Of a DNA stretch of 5,160 nt, positions 1-5,160 are shown piece after piece. Source of the stretch: Planctomycetes bacterium RBG_13_46_10 (GTDB lineage: Bacteria > Planctomycetota > Phycisphaerae > Sedimentisphaerales > Anaerobacaceae); the NCBI GenBank assembly GCA_001824645.1, contig MHYD01000038.1, positions 4,975 to 10,134 on the forward strand, read 5' to 3'. Made by a program: the position numbers and the translations under genes. The notes under the pieces are model-generated. The model worked only from the letters and a program-made list of their open reading frames with translations, was not told the DNA's origin and ran no database searches. Position 1 is the stretch's first letter; each line of letters begins with the position of its first letter.

Positions 1-786
1 TGGGCTATAAGGCATCTGGTAGGCATAGCTGCAATGTTTCCATGGTTCCGGACCAAAATCCCAATAATCAGCAAATTCTCTGCTTTGTACTTTGTGCTTA
101 ACAGTTTTAAACGGTGTTGTTCCTGAATCGTTTTTACAGATTAACCGTTCAAACTCAAGTTCAGTATACTTGACCAGGAGATAGAAGTTGGATGAAATGC
201 TGGCCTGGCCGCCGCTACCATCCGGTTTTATGCCAAAAGCAGTTCGCCAATCGTTGGCCTTCCAATTGGGTGTATAACCCCACTTGGAAGTTAGACCACC
301 TGCACGAGGAAATTCATCCTCATAATCGTTGGCATAAATAAGCATTGCCTTGCCAATACCGGCCAGATTTGTGCCGCAGGTCATTCGAAAAGCTCTGGGA
401 GGCATGGAAGTGAAAATCGCGATTAGTATTATCAGCAGTAAAACAAAGAAAGGAAGTGTTGTGCCGATTACAGCAAAGCCAGTAGCGACTATTCTGCCGG
501 CGCTTAATCCGATTTGAATTAAGCTGATGACACCGAGGATGATAGCCATCAAGCTCACTAAAATCCACATAATCATAAAAATCTGATCTCTCCTTCCTCG
601 TGCTGCTATTGTTAAAAATAGGAGAAGACAGCTTAGAAGGGCGAGTATGAACGATGCTATAGCAAGTCTGCTGGTTTTGATAGTGATGTCTTTGCCGGCT
701 GACGAAACCGCTGGCAGCTCAGAATTACAGAAACTACAGAATCTTGAATCTTCTCGATTTTCTTTTCCGCATTTTGGGCAGTACAT
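1..786 (-). CDS. Zinc-ribbon multi-pass membrane protein with prepilin-like C-terminal domain (3' end outside window)
   Basis: The first 262 residues are present and the frame is open at the left edge, so the C-terminus is missing. Residues 1-25 form a zinc ribbon with Cys3, Cys6, Cys17 and Cys20 (CPKC...CSFC). Three hydrophobic segments follow at about 41-60, 70-92 and 98-127, resembling the DUF4190-type membrane module. After residue 136 a soluble domain starts with 'CGTNLAGIGKAMLIYANDY' and continues 'EDEFPRAGG', then 'SISSNFYLLVKYTE' at 196-209 and Cys217 and Cys252. This pattern is typical of planctomycetal DUF1559/type II secretion pseudopilin-like proteins, but here it follows a polytopic anchor instead of a single prepilin helix. 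The start is the ATG at 784-786, preceded by GGAGGT with 7-nt spacing, and the zinc ribbon begins at residue 3, so the start is firm. Function is unknown. A cell-envelope role is inferred from the architecture. The gene follows the methyltransferase/ligase gene on the same strand after a 128-bp gap. Confidence 0.85.
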   Translation of the reverse strand, partial: MYCPKCGKENREDSRFCSFCNSELPAVSSAGKDITIKTSRLAIASFILALLSCLLLFLTIAARGRRDQIFMIMWILVSLMAIILGVISLIQIGLSAGRIVATGFAVIGTTLPFFVLLLIILIAIFTSMPPRAFRMTCGTNLAGIGKAMLIYANDYEDEFPRAGGLTSKWGYTPNWKANDWRTAFGIKPDGSGGQASISSNFYLLVKYTELEFERLICKNDSGTTPFKTVKHKVQSREFADYWDFGPEPWKHCSYAYQMPYSP

Positions 787-792
787 TTTAAG

Positions 793-798
793 ACCTCC
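793..798 (-). promoter_or_regulatory. Shine-Dalgarno site of the zinc-ribbon membrane protein gene
   Basis: On the minus strand this reads GGAGGT, followed by 6-7 nt (TCTTAAA) and ATG. It is a near-perfect anti-16S match at normal spacing and fixes the start at 786. Confidence 0.8.
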
Positions 799-873
799 GC
801 TTCAAATTAGTAACGTATTTCGTTTAATGGTCGCGTGATTCGTTTCGTCTATCGTCTTAAGGTAAACATTATG

Positions 874-902
874 AGTATAGCAACCGCAAACTAATTACGC
901 AA
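874..902 (-). promoter_or_regulatory. Candidate sigma-70-type promoter for the zinc-ribbon membrane protein gene
   Basis: Minus strand: TTGCGT (897-902), a 17-bp spacer, then TATACT (874-879), five of six matches to TATAAT. The -35 is weak (3 of 6). It lies in the 128-bp gap after the upstream stop codon and would give a leader of roughly 80 nt. I saw no strong terminator hairpin in this gap, so read-through from the upstream gene is also possible. Confidence 0.3.
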
Positions 903-914
903 CCTTCAGTTTAA

Positions 915-2897
915 TTACTTTACCTGCTTAATGCTGAATAGGTTCGGCGTATCTCCGTTCTTTTGACTGCCCGTCTGTGGAACACCTAAACGCTCCTCGG
1001 CGGCACGTAAAATTGACCCAAGAACCTGCGGATAAGACATTCCAGCCAGCTTGGCCATCTTTGCCAGATGGCCGTCCCAGCACCAGCCCGGATTGGGATT
1101 GACTTCGAGCAATTTAGGCTTACCCTGCGAATCAAGCCGCCAATCGAATCTGGCATAGTCCCTGCACTCCAGCCTCTCAAACAATTTCAGGCAACATTCG
1201 ATAATTTGTTTCTCTGTCTCATCGGGCAGATTAGCAGGGATTGATTTAATATTCCAGTATGGTGAATCCGGCATCCACTTGGCCTCGTAGCCGCAAATTC
1301 TGGGCAAATCCGGCGGCAGCGCCGAATAGTCCTCCTCGATTATAGGCAGAACCGTATAAGAATCAGGAGGATTACCGATTATACCGACGGTGACGTCCTT
1401 TCCTGCCAAAAATTCCTCGACAAGAATTGGTTTTTCATAACCAAACTTCTCTCTTATCTCAGAAATGGCATTGACCAGCTCTTCGATGTTGTTTGTTACA
1501 CTCCGCTGGGTTATACCGAAGCTCGAATCGCCGGTGTTCGGCTTAACAATAGCCGGGAACGGGAAAGAAAGCTCAAAGATGCTGTCTTCGGGCTTAATGA
1601 AAAAGGCAGAAGACACAGGGATACCCATCTCACTGGCGATACCTCGAACGAGAGATTTGTCATAGCAGAATGCGAGGCACTGCGGTCCTGAGCCGGTGTA
1701 TGGTATTTCCAGAAGCTCTAATAAAGAAGGAACGTGAAGCTCTTTTCGGGGGTCGTTGTCAAAGCCCTCATCGCATAGATTTAGTACGAGGTCGATTTTC
1801 GGCTTAAGCTTTACAAGGTCCGCAATTAAAGTATCGTGGTCGTTAAGATAAGTGCAGCTATAGTCGTTCAGCTCTCTCAATGCGTCTTTTGCCTGGTCGA
1901 TTGTGTAGAAATCGTCGTCGTCAAAGATACGCAAAGGCTTTAACGGATCGGGCTTTGTAGGGTCGCCTAATATTACAACGACATCCTTTGCCTGCTCCTT
2001 CTTTCTTTTTCCCGCCGACCATTCCTTTCTCGCTACCGCAGTCAGGATGAGACGTTTTTCCATCATTCCCAAATCCTGGTTTCGCTGTGAGTCGGGTGAA
2101 ATCTCGCCGTGTACGGTAATTTCGCTGAAGCCGGCCGTTTTGAGCAGCTCCCACAGGCTTTCTCGCGTATAAAGCCTCTCGGCATAGAACTGGTCGGCGA
2201 TTACGCCTTTATCCACCTGCGTGACGACCTCTCGCGAGATAAGACGCTGCTTGTCTAAAGAAAGCGACCTTTCCCTGCAAACGAAGTACTTTTTGTCTAT
2301 CCACTCCCATGAGCGGGGCTGAAACTGCTCTCTCATGTATTGGCCGTCCGTGACATCAACCAGCAGCTTTCCCCATGGTTTCAGCGCACGTATAACCTCT
2401 TTTAGAACCCTGATGTCATCGCGGACGGTATCGAAATATCCGAAGCTGTTGCCGAGAATCATCACGGCATCGAACGTATCAGCCGGGTATGACAGCTTCC
2501 TTGCATCACCTTCTCTGAATCTGACATTCAACCCTTCCTTTTTAGAATTCGCCTTGGCTCTTTGAATCAGATAATGCGAACGGTCCAATCCATCAACATC
2601 CTGGAATCCCCGCCTTGCCAGCTCGAGGGAGCATCGTCCCTGGCCGCAGCAGAGGTCCAGAATCCTGTCCTCCGGCGATAGCTTAAGAATATTTAAAAAC
2701 ATATCCATCTCTTTGGCGGTTATCTGTGCGTCGTCAATAACATCTCCATCGGTCTTTAGGTAAATTGAGTTAAAGATGCTGCGCCACCAGTCAGGCTCGA
2801 CATACTCCTCCAGATTGGGCACAGGCCCAAGCGACCTTACGCACTGGAGGGTGCTTTTACTTTTTTGCTGTGATTTATGATTTGTTTCCGGTTTCAT
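915..2897 (-). CDS. Fusion protein: SAM-dependent methyltransferase plus D-Ala-D-Ala ligase-like ATP-grasp enzyme
   Basis: 660 residues from the ATG at 2897. The first half (about 60-290) is a class I methyltransferase. It has SAM motif I 'ILDLCCGQGRC' (79-89), the acidic end of strand 2 'GLDRS' (103-107), 'GDARKL' (130-135), 'FDAVMILGNSFGYF' (142-155) and 'LKPWGKLLVD' (172-181). A Lys/Arg-rich linker (about 291-304) leads to an ATP-grasp half. That half has 'VPSLLELLEIPYTGSGP' (389-405), 'CYDKSLVRGIASEMGIP' (411-427), the ATP-binding lysine and glycine-rich loop 'IVKPNTGDSSFGI' (450-462), hinge 'LVEEFL' (492-497) and the metal-binding end 'ARFDW...LLEVNPNPGW' with Asp585, Glu598 and Asn600. 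This matches the D-Ala-D-Ala ligase family (COG1181), which joins a carboxylate to an amine through an acyl-phosphate. The N-lobe lacks an evident HGG-x-S-x-E motif of true Ddl, so the substrate is probably different. The two halves may modify the same product. A cytoplasmic location is expected because there is no signal peptide. An alternative in-frame TTG start at 2930 would add 11 residues. Confidence 0.9.
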   Translation of the reverse strand: MKPETNHKSQQKSKSTLQCVRSLGPVPNLEEYVEPDWWRSIFNSIYLKTDGDVIDDAQITAKEMDMFLNILKLSPEDRILDLCCGQGRCSLELARRGFQDVDGLDRSHYLIQRAKANSKKEGLNVRFREGDARKLSYPADTFDAVMILGNSFGYFDTVRDDIRVLKEVIRALKPWGKLLVDVTDGQYMREQFQPRSWEWIDKKYFVCRERSLSLDKQRLISREVVTQVDKGVIADQFYAERLYTRESLWELLKTAGFSEITVHGEISPDSQRNQDLGMMEKRLILTAVARKEWSAGKRKKEQAKDVVVILGDPTKPDPLKPLRIFDDDDFYTIDQAKDALRELNDYSCTYLNDHDTLIADLVKLKPKIDLVLNLCDEGFDNDPRKELHVPSLLELLEIPYTGSGPQCLAFCYDKSLVRGIASEMGIPVSSAFFIKPEDSIFELSFPFPAIVKPNTGDSSFGITQRSVTNNIEELVNAISEIREKFGYEKPILVEEFLAGKDVTVGIIGNPPDSYTVLPIIEEDYSALPPDLPRICGYEAKWMPDSPYWNIKSIPANLPDETEKQIIECCLKLFERLECRDYARFDWRLDSQGKPKLLEVNPNPGWCWDGHLAKMAKLAGMSYPQVLGSILRAAEERLGVPQTGSQKNGDTPNLFSIKQVK

Positions 2898-2900
2898 AGA

Positions 2901-2906
2901 CTCCTC
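2901..2906 (-). promoter_or_regulatory. Shine-Dalgarno-like GAGGAG before ATG 2897
   Basis: Minus strand reads GAGGAG-TCT-ATG. The match is good but the 3-nt spacing is short. The upstream TTG at 2930 has only a poor AGAG-like sequence before it, so the ATG is preferred, though not decisively. Confidence 0.45.
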
Positions 2907-2983
2907 ATTTTTATCTATTATCTTCACCAATAACCACGCTCTTTACTCGTTCGCAGTTTGGTATTCAGTATTCATCATTCGTT

Positions 2984-3011
2984 GATATAATTACCAGATT
3001 TCCAATGACAA
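2984..3011 (-). promoter_or_regulatory. Candidate promoter for the methyltransferase/ATP-grasp gene
   Basis: Minus strand: TTGTCA (3006-3011, 5 of 6 to TTGACA), a 16-bp spacer and TATATC (2984-2989, 4 of 6). It sits in the gap between the small ORF's stop and this gene and would give a leader of about 80 nt. It is a consensus match only. Confidence 0.3.
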
Positions 3012-3041
3012 GTTATCAATCCTTGGCTTGTTGCTGATATG

Positions 3042-3070
3042 GGTGTCCGGCCTTAAGCGGCAGGGACACC
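3042..3070. repeat. 7-bp inverted repeat (GGTGTCC/GGACACC) over the small ORF's stop codon
   Basis: Perfect arms at 3042-3048 and 3064-3070 with a 15-nt loop that contains the TAA stop of the small minus-strand ORF and a CTTAAG palindrome. The position just at the ORF's end suggests an RNA hairpin that could end or stabilise the transcript. No T-run follows on the minus strand, so a classical rho-independent terminator is not supported. Confidence 0.35.
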
Positions 3071-3298
3071 GATGATTGGTGCCTTGTTCTCCTTTTTGCT
3101 GCGATAGCCCAGCCATGTGGGGCCAATATCGTATTTTTCAACGGAAGAAATATTTGGAAAATTCATTGAATTGTCGCATCTAAAAGATTTGTTATTATTG
3201 ACGGTTGAAAATTTGACTGTGGGCAGGGTATTGATACTCACCGGGCAATCCTGGTTACACCAGCATGGGTCCTCGGCATCTTCTTTCGCATCTGCCAT
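3053..3298 (-). CDS. Small hypothetical cysteine-containing protein (81 aa)
   Basis: I do not recognise this protein. It is 81 residues with an acidic N-terminus (ADAKEDAED), then Cys12, Cys14 and Cys18 (CWC-x3-C) and a single later Cys41. The middle is Asn/Ser-rich and the C-terminal part contains 'GPTWLGYRSKKENKAPIIG'. It has no signal peptide or membrane segment. Support for it being real comes from context: an AGGA ribosome-binding site 9 nt before the ATG, a promoter-like TTGACT-16-TAGGAT about 70 bp upstream, phased A-tracts behind that, an inverted repeat at its stop, and varied codon use. It is read in the same direction as the methyltransferase/ATP-grasp gene, with a 155-bp gap. The cysteines could bind metal or form disulfides. 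An overlapping plus-strand ORF (3117-3329) looks less protein-like. It could still be a chance ORF. Confidence 0.45.
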   Translation of the reverse strand: MADAKEDAEDPCWCNQDCPVSINTLPTVKFSTVNNNKSFRCDNSMNFPNISSVEKYDIGPTWLGYRSKKENKAPIIGVPAA

Positions 3299-3307
3299 TT
3301 ATAAAAT

Positions 3308-3311
3308 TCCT
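3308..3311 (-). promoter_or_regulatory. Weak ribosome-binding site of the 81-aa ORF
   Basis: Minus strand reads AGGA, then 9 nt (ATTTTATAA), then ATG at 3298. A four-base match at slightly long spacing, so modest support only. Confidence 0.35.
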
Positions 3312-3368
3312 AATTTTGCTCGTCTTTAAAGCCGTGATGATAAACAACTATATCAGGCTATCCGCAGA

Positions 3369-3396
3369 ATCCTATACTTTAACTTTTTAAAGTCAA
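3369..3396 (-). promoter_or_regulatory. Candidate promoter for the 81-aa ORF
   Basis: Minus strand: TTGACT (3391-3396, 5 of 6 to TTGACA), a 16-bp spacer and TAGGAT (3369-3374, 4 of 6 to TATAAT). A/T tracts lie directly upstream at 3410-3437, as in UP-element or curved-DNA promoters. It would give a leader of about 65 nt. Confidence 0.4.
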
Positions 3397-3409
3397 TAAG
3401 GTTCACAGA

Positions 3410-3437
3410 TTTTTCAAAATTTTTTTTCAAGTTTTTT
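3410..3437. promoter_or_regulatory. Phased A/T-tracts (probable curved DNA)
   Basis: Runs of 5, 8 and 6 T on the plus strand are centred near 3412, 3423.5 and 3434.5, about one helical turn apart, which is the spacing expected to bend DNA. They lie just upstream of the minus-strand promoter candidate at 3369-3396. The regulatory role is inferred. Confidence 0.4.
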
Positions 3438-3496
3438 GCAAAGACCGCGGTAGATAAGACAAATGCAATTTAATTAAAGCCTTTTCTGCCCTTTAA

Positions 3497-3558
3497 GTCG
3501 GCAGCAGGATGTACTCTGCAGGTATATGTCGAAAGAGTCAATATAATTGCCTGCCGAC
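3497..3558. repeat. 8-bp inverted repeat enclosing a 46-nt loop
   Basis: GTCGGCAG (3497-3504) and CTGCCGAC (3551-3558) are perfectly complementary. Two more pairs (C3505-G3549, A3506-T3548) can form past a one-base bulge. The loop is 46 nt. It could be the closing stem of a small structured RNA in a leader of the downstream gene, or two half-sites for a DNA-binding protein. I cannot assign it to a known RNA family. Confidence 0.35.
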
Positions 3559-3595
3559 AAATTTCCGAAAAAGATGAATCCTATGAATATAAGAC

Positions 3596-3623
3596 TTGTC
3601 TTTAATCCGGTTTACGGTAAGAT
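3596..3623 (+). promoter_or_regulatory. Weak candidate promoter for the EIIA-opine dehydrogenase gene
   Basis: TTGTCT (3596-3601, 4 of 6), a 16-bp spacer and TAAGAT (3618-3623, 4 of 6), giving a leader of about 100 nt. The -35 overlaps the palindrome AAGACTTGTCTT (3591-3602), which would suit an operator. Both boxes are weak matches. Confidence 0.2.
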
Positions 3624-3712
3624 ACTATTGTTTTAAATCCTGTTTTTCCTGGATATTTTGTCAATTCAAAATTCTAAAATTGGCGGCTCCGGCTGTAAAC
3701 CGCTCTGCCGTA

Positions 3713-3719
3713 AAGGGGA
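3713..3719 (+). promoter_or_regulatory. Ribosome-binding site before ATG 3728
   Basis: AAGGGGA lies 8-9 nt before the ATG at 3728. It is an imperfect but purine-rich match. It supports this start, which also coincides with the expected first residue of the EIIA domain (MKVSAIL). Confidence 0.5.
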
Positions 3720-3727
3720 AATGGCGA

Positions 3728-5160
3728 ATGAAGGTATCGGCTATACTGCATACAACGTGTGCGTTGGCGGACATGTCGGCTGCGGTTCGTGAGTCTGCCG
3801 TTGCGCAACTGTTATCAGCACTGGCAGCAGTGCGGGGAATCGATATGGAGCTTGCTCTAAAGGACATTACCGCAAGAGAGCGGGCCGGCTCGACATTAAT
3901 TCCAGCAGGGCCACATCAGGTGGCAATCCCGCATGCCTATACCAACGCCTGCAAGCAGCTTGTCGTGGCTATAGGTGCTTCACAGCAGGGTATCCCCTGG
4001 GGGCCTTCCGGCAAAGCCAATTTGGTGGTGCTTATTATGGTGTCACCTGCATCACACCCATTGTACCTTCGTGTTCTGAGCCGAATTGCGCGTCTTTGTG
4101 AAACTCCGGGATTTGTAAAATCGCTGGTGGAGGCAGTATCGTCCCAGGAACTAATCGAACAGTTTAAGTTGGCAGAGGAGCCTCTGGGTGAGCTGTCAGA
4201 GGATGTCGGAGGGCCTACGTTCTGCATTCTTGGGGCAGGGCATGGTGGAATGGCGATGGCCGCCCACCTGGCCATCACCGGCTGTAAGGTAAATCTGTTC
4301 AATCGGAGCAATGAACGTCTCCTGCCAATCATGGCTCGCGGCGGCATTGAGGTAATGGGGGAGATAGAAGGATTCGCTTCTCTGAATGTGGTTACTTCCG
4401 ATCCTGCAGAAGCTGTCACAGGAGCCGATATCTTAATGGTGGTCGTTCCTGCGACTGCCCACCGCACCATGGCCGAGGTGGTGGCCCCGCACCTCAAGGA
4501 CGGACAGATTATCGTGCTGAACCCCGGTCGCACCGGCGGGACTTTGGAGGTTGCGCAGGTCATTCGTAAAATCAATCCGTCGGTACGCCCCTATCTTGCG
4601 GAAACGCAGACCCTGCTGTACACATGCCGCGTGACCAACCCCGGACAGGTGCGAATCTTCAGCATCAAGAACTCCGTACCTTTGGCGACGCTGCCGGCAT
4701 ACAGCATAGTCGATGTTCTGCCGGTGGTCCGTAAAGCTCTGCCGCAGTTTGTTCCAGGGGATAATGTATTGAAGACAGGATTGGACAATATCGGGGCTGT
4801 GTTTCACCCGACCATAACCGTCCTGAATGCGGGGCGGATAGAAGATACCCATGGGGATTTTGAGTACTATGTGGAGGGTGTGACAACATCGGTCGCACGC
4901 GTGCTGGAGTCAGTTGACCGTGAACGAGTGGAAGTAGCGAGCGCTCTGGGTCTGCGTGCCAATACGGCTCGTGAGTGGCTCTATCTGGCCTATGATGCGG
5001 CAGGCAGGACCTTATTAGATGCAATGCGGGCAAACCCTGGTTACCGTGGCATCAACGCCCCCGGCACAATCGAGCATCGGTACATTACCGAAGATGTACC
5101 TTGCAGCCTGGTACCTGTCGCTTCTATTGGCGAGATGCTAAACATACCAATGCCGGCGAC
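3728..5160 (+). CDS. PTS EIIA domain fused to octopine/opine dehydrogenase (3' end outside window)
   Basis: 477 complete codons are present and the frame is open at the right edge. Residues 1-150 form a PTS EIIA type 2 domain (mannitol/fructose/Ntr family). It has 'DITARERAGST' (46-56), the phosphorylation-site motif 'VAIPHA' with His69, 'VVAIGASQQGIPWG' (79-92) and 'LVVLIMVSP' (99-107), ending in the 'RVLSRIARLC' helix. After a short acidic linker, residues 164 onward match NAD/NADP octopine/nopaline dehydrogenases. There is a Rossmann loop 'ILGAGHGGMAMAAHLA' (167-182), 'VVVPATAHR', 'LNPGRTGG' and the C-terminal domain motif 'LDNIGAVFHPTITVLNAG' with the conserved His360, then 'YYVEGVTTSVARVLE' and 'ITEDVPCSLVP'. 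The family reduces an imine formed from an amino acid and a 2-keto acid to a secondary-amine opine, or the reverse. About 40-50 residues are probably missing. The EIIA half likely senses PTS phosphorylation state and could control the enzyme, which is an inference. Domain identities are secure; the substrate is unknown. Confidence 0.92.
   Translation, partial: MKVSAILHTTCALADMSAAVRESAVAQLLSALAAVRGIDMELALKDITARERAGSTLIPAGPHQVAIPHAYTNACKQLVVAIGASQQGIPWGPSGKANLVVLIMVSPASHPLYLRVLSRIARLCETPGFVKSLVEAVSSQELIEQFKLAEEPLGELSEDVGGPTFCILGAGHGGMAMAAHLAITGCKVNLFNRSNERLLPIMARGGIEVMGEIEGFASLNVVTSDPAEAVTGADILMVVVPATAHRTMAEVVAPHLKDGQIIVLNPGRTGGTLEVAQVIRKINPSVRPYLAETQTLLYTCRVTNPGQVRIFSIKNSVPLATLPAYSIVDVLPVVRKALPQFVPGDNVLKTGLDNIGAVFHPTITVLNAGRIEDTHGDFEYYVEGVTTSVARVLESVDRERVEVASALGLRANTAREWLYLAYDAAGRTLLDAMRANPGYRGINAPGTIEHRYITEDVPCSLVPVASIGEMLNIPMPA

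Larger units (their letters stand above)
3299..3727. other. Divergent AT-rich intergenic region (429 bp)
   Basis: No convincing gene lies in this stretch. It separates the minus-strand 81-aa ORF from the plus-strand EIIA-opine dehydrogenase gene. It holds the minus-strand promoter candidate (3369-3396), three T-tracts on the plus strand (3410-3414, 3420-3427, 3432-3437) spaced about 11 bp, an 8-bp inverted repeat (3497-3504 with 3551-3558), a short palindrome AAGACTTGTCTT (3591-3602) and a weak plus-strand promoter candidate. I recognise no known riboswitch class in it. Confidence 0.7.

Noticed and set aside
320..568. Minus-strand 82-aa ORF
   Set aside because: It is an out-of-frame reading of the same zinc-ribbon gene and looks like low-complexity, non-native protein.
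647..838. Plus-strand 63-aa ORF
   Set aside because: It is antisense to the N-terminus of the zinc-ribbon membrane protein, whose CPKC/CSFC motif and strong Shine-Dalgarno identify the true frame.
2894..2908. Four-codon mini-ORF (ATG AGG AGT CTA TGA) overlapping the ATG at 2897
   Set aside because: It looks like translational coupling, but it is explained by the GAGGAG Shine-Dalgarno happening to follow AT, and it has no ribosome-binding site of its own.
2898..2930. TTG start at 2930 for the methyltransferase/ATP-grasp protein
   Set aside because: The sequence before it is a poor ribosome-binding site and the added 11 residues (MVKIIDKNEES) match no domain. It is kept only as an alternative.
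3117..3329. Plus-strand 70-aa ORF
   Set aside because: It overlaps the 81-aa minus-strand ORF, has no clear ribosome-binding site and no recognisable domain. The minus-strand reading has better promoter and ribosome-binding support.
3542..3547. Perfect TATAAT on the plus strand
   Set aside because: No acceptable -35 lies 15-19 bp upstream and there is no TGn extension, and the surrounding AT-rich sequence makes chance matches likely.
3574..3636. Plus-strand 20-codon ORF (MNPMNIRLVF...) before the EIIA fusion gene
   Set aside because: A leader peptide was considered, but the ribosome-binding site is poor and there is no run of regulatory codons or terminator/antiterminator pair.
3937..5033. 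Several minus-strand ORFs up to 212 aa
   Set aside because: They are antisense to the EIIA-opine dehydrogenase gene, whose motifs are unambiguous over the whole stretch.
1..5160. CRISPR array, tRNA, rRNA, transposase, integrase or attachment sites
   Set aside because: I looked for regularly spaced repeats, cloverleaf patterns, terminal inverted repeats and typical protein motifs and found none.

Overview
The window looks like chromosomal DNA of a Planctomycetota bacterium, most likely of the Phycisphaerae/Sedimentisphaerales type. The best clue is the first gene. Its protein carries the phrase 'C-x2-NL-x2-IGKAMLIYANDY-x3-FPRAGG' and a 'SISSNFYLLVKYTE' stretch, which I recognise from large planctomycetal families of prepilin-like surface proteins. 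This placement is from memory of those families, not from a database search. The base composition is moderate, with AT-rich spacers between the genes.

Layout. Positions 1-786 (minus) hold a 5'-complete gene that runs off the left edge. It encodes a zinc-ribbon, multi-pass membrane protein with a prepilin-like outer domain. Positions 915-2897 (minus) encode a two-domain enzyme: an N-terminal class I SAM-dependent methyltransferase fused to a C-terminal ATP-grasp ligase of the D-Ala-D-Ala ligase type. Positions 3053-3298 (minus) hold a small, cysteine-containing ORF of unknown function, with a credible promoter and ribosome-binding site. Positions 3299-3727 are a divergent, AT-rich spacer with phased A-tracts, candidate promoters and an 8-bp inverted repeat. 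From 3728 to the right edge (plus) lies a gene truncated by the window. It encodes a PTS EIIA domain (mannitol/fructose/Ntr type, phosphorylatable His intact) fused to an octopine/opine dehydrogenase.

How they relate. The three minus-strand genes are collinear, but the gaps (128 and 155 bp) and candidate promoters in front of each suggest separate transcription units rather than a tight operon. The EIIA-opine dehydrogenase gene is transcribed the other way. The two fusion proteins are the most interesting content. One joins a phosphotransferase-system receiver domain to an NAD(P)-dependent amino-acid/keto-acid dehydrogenase, which suggests carbon- or nitrogen-status control of opine-type metabolism. 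The other joins methylation to ATP-dependent amide or peptide-type ligation. No tRNA, rRNA, CRISPR array, transposase or phage gene is visible.
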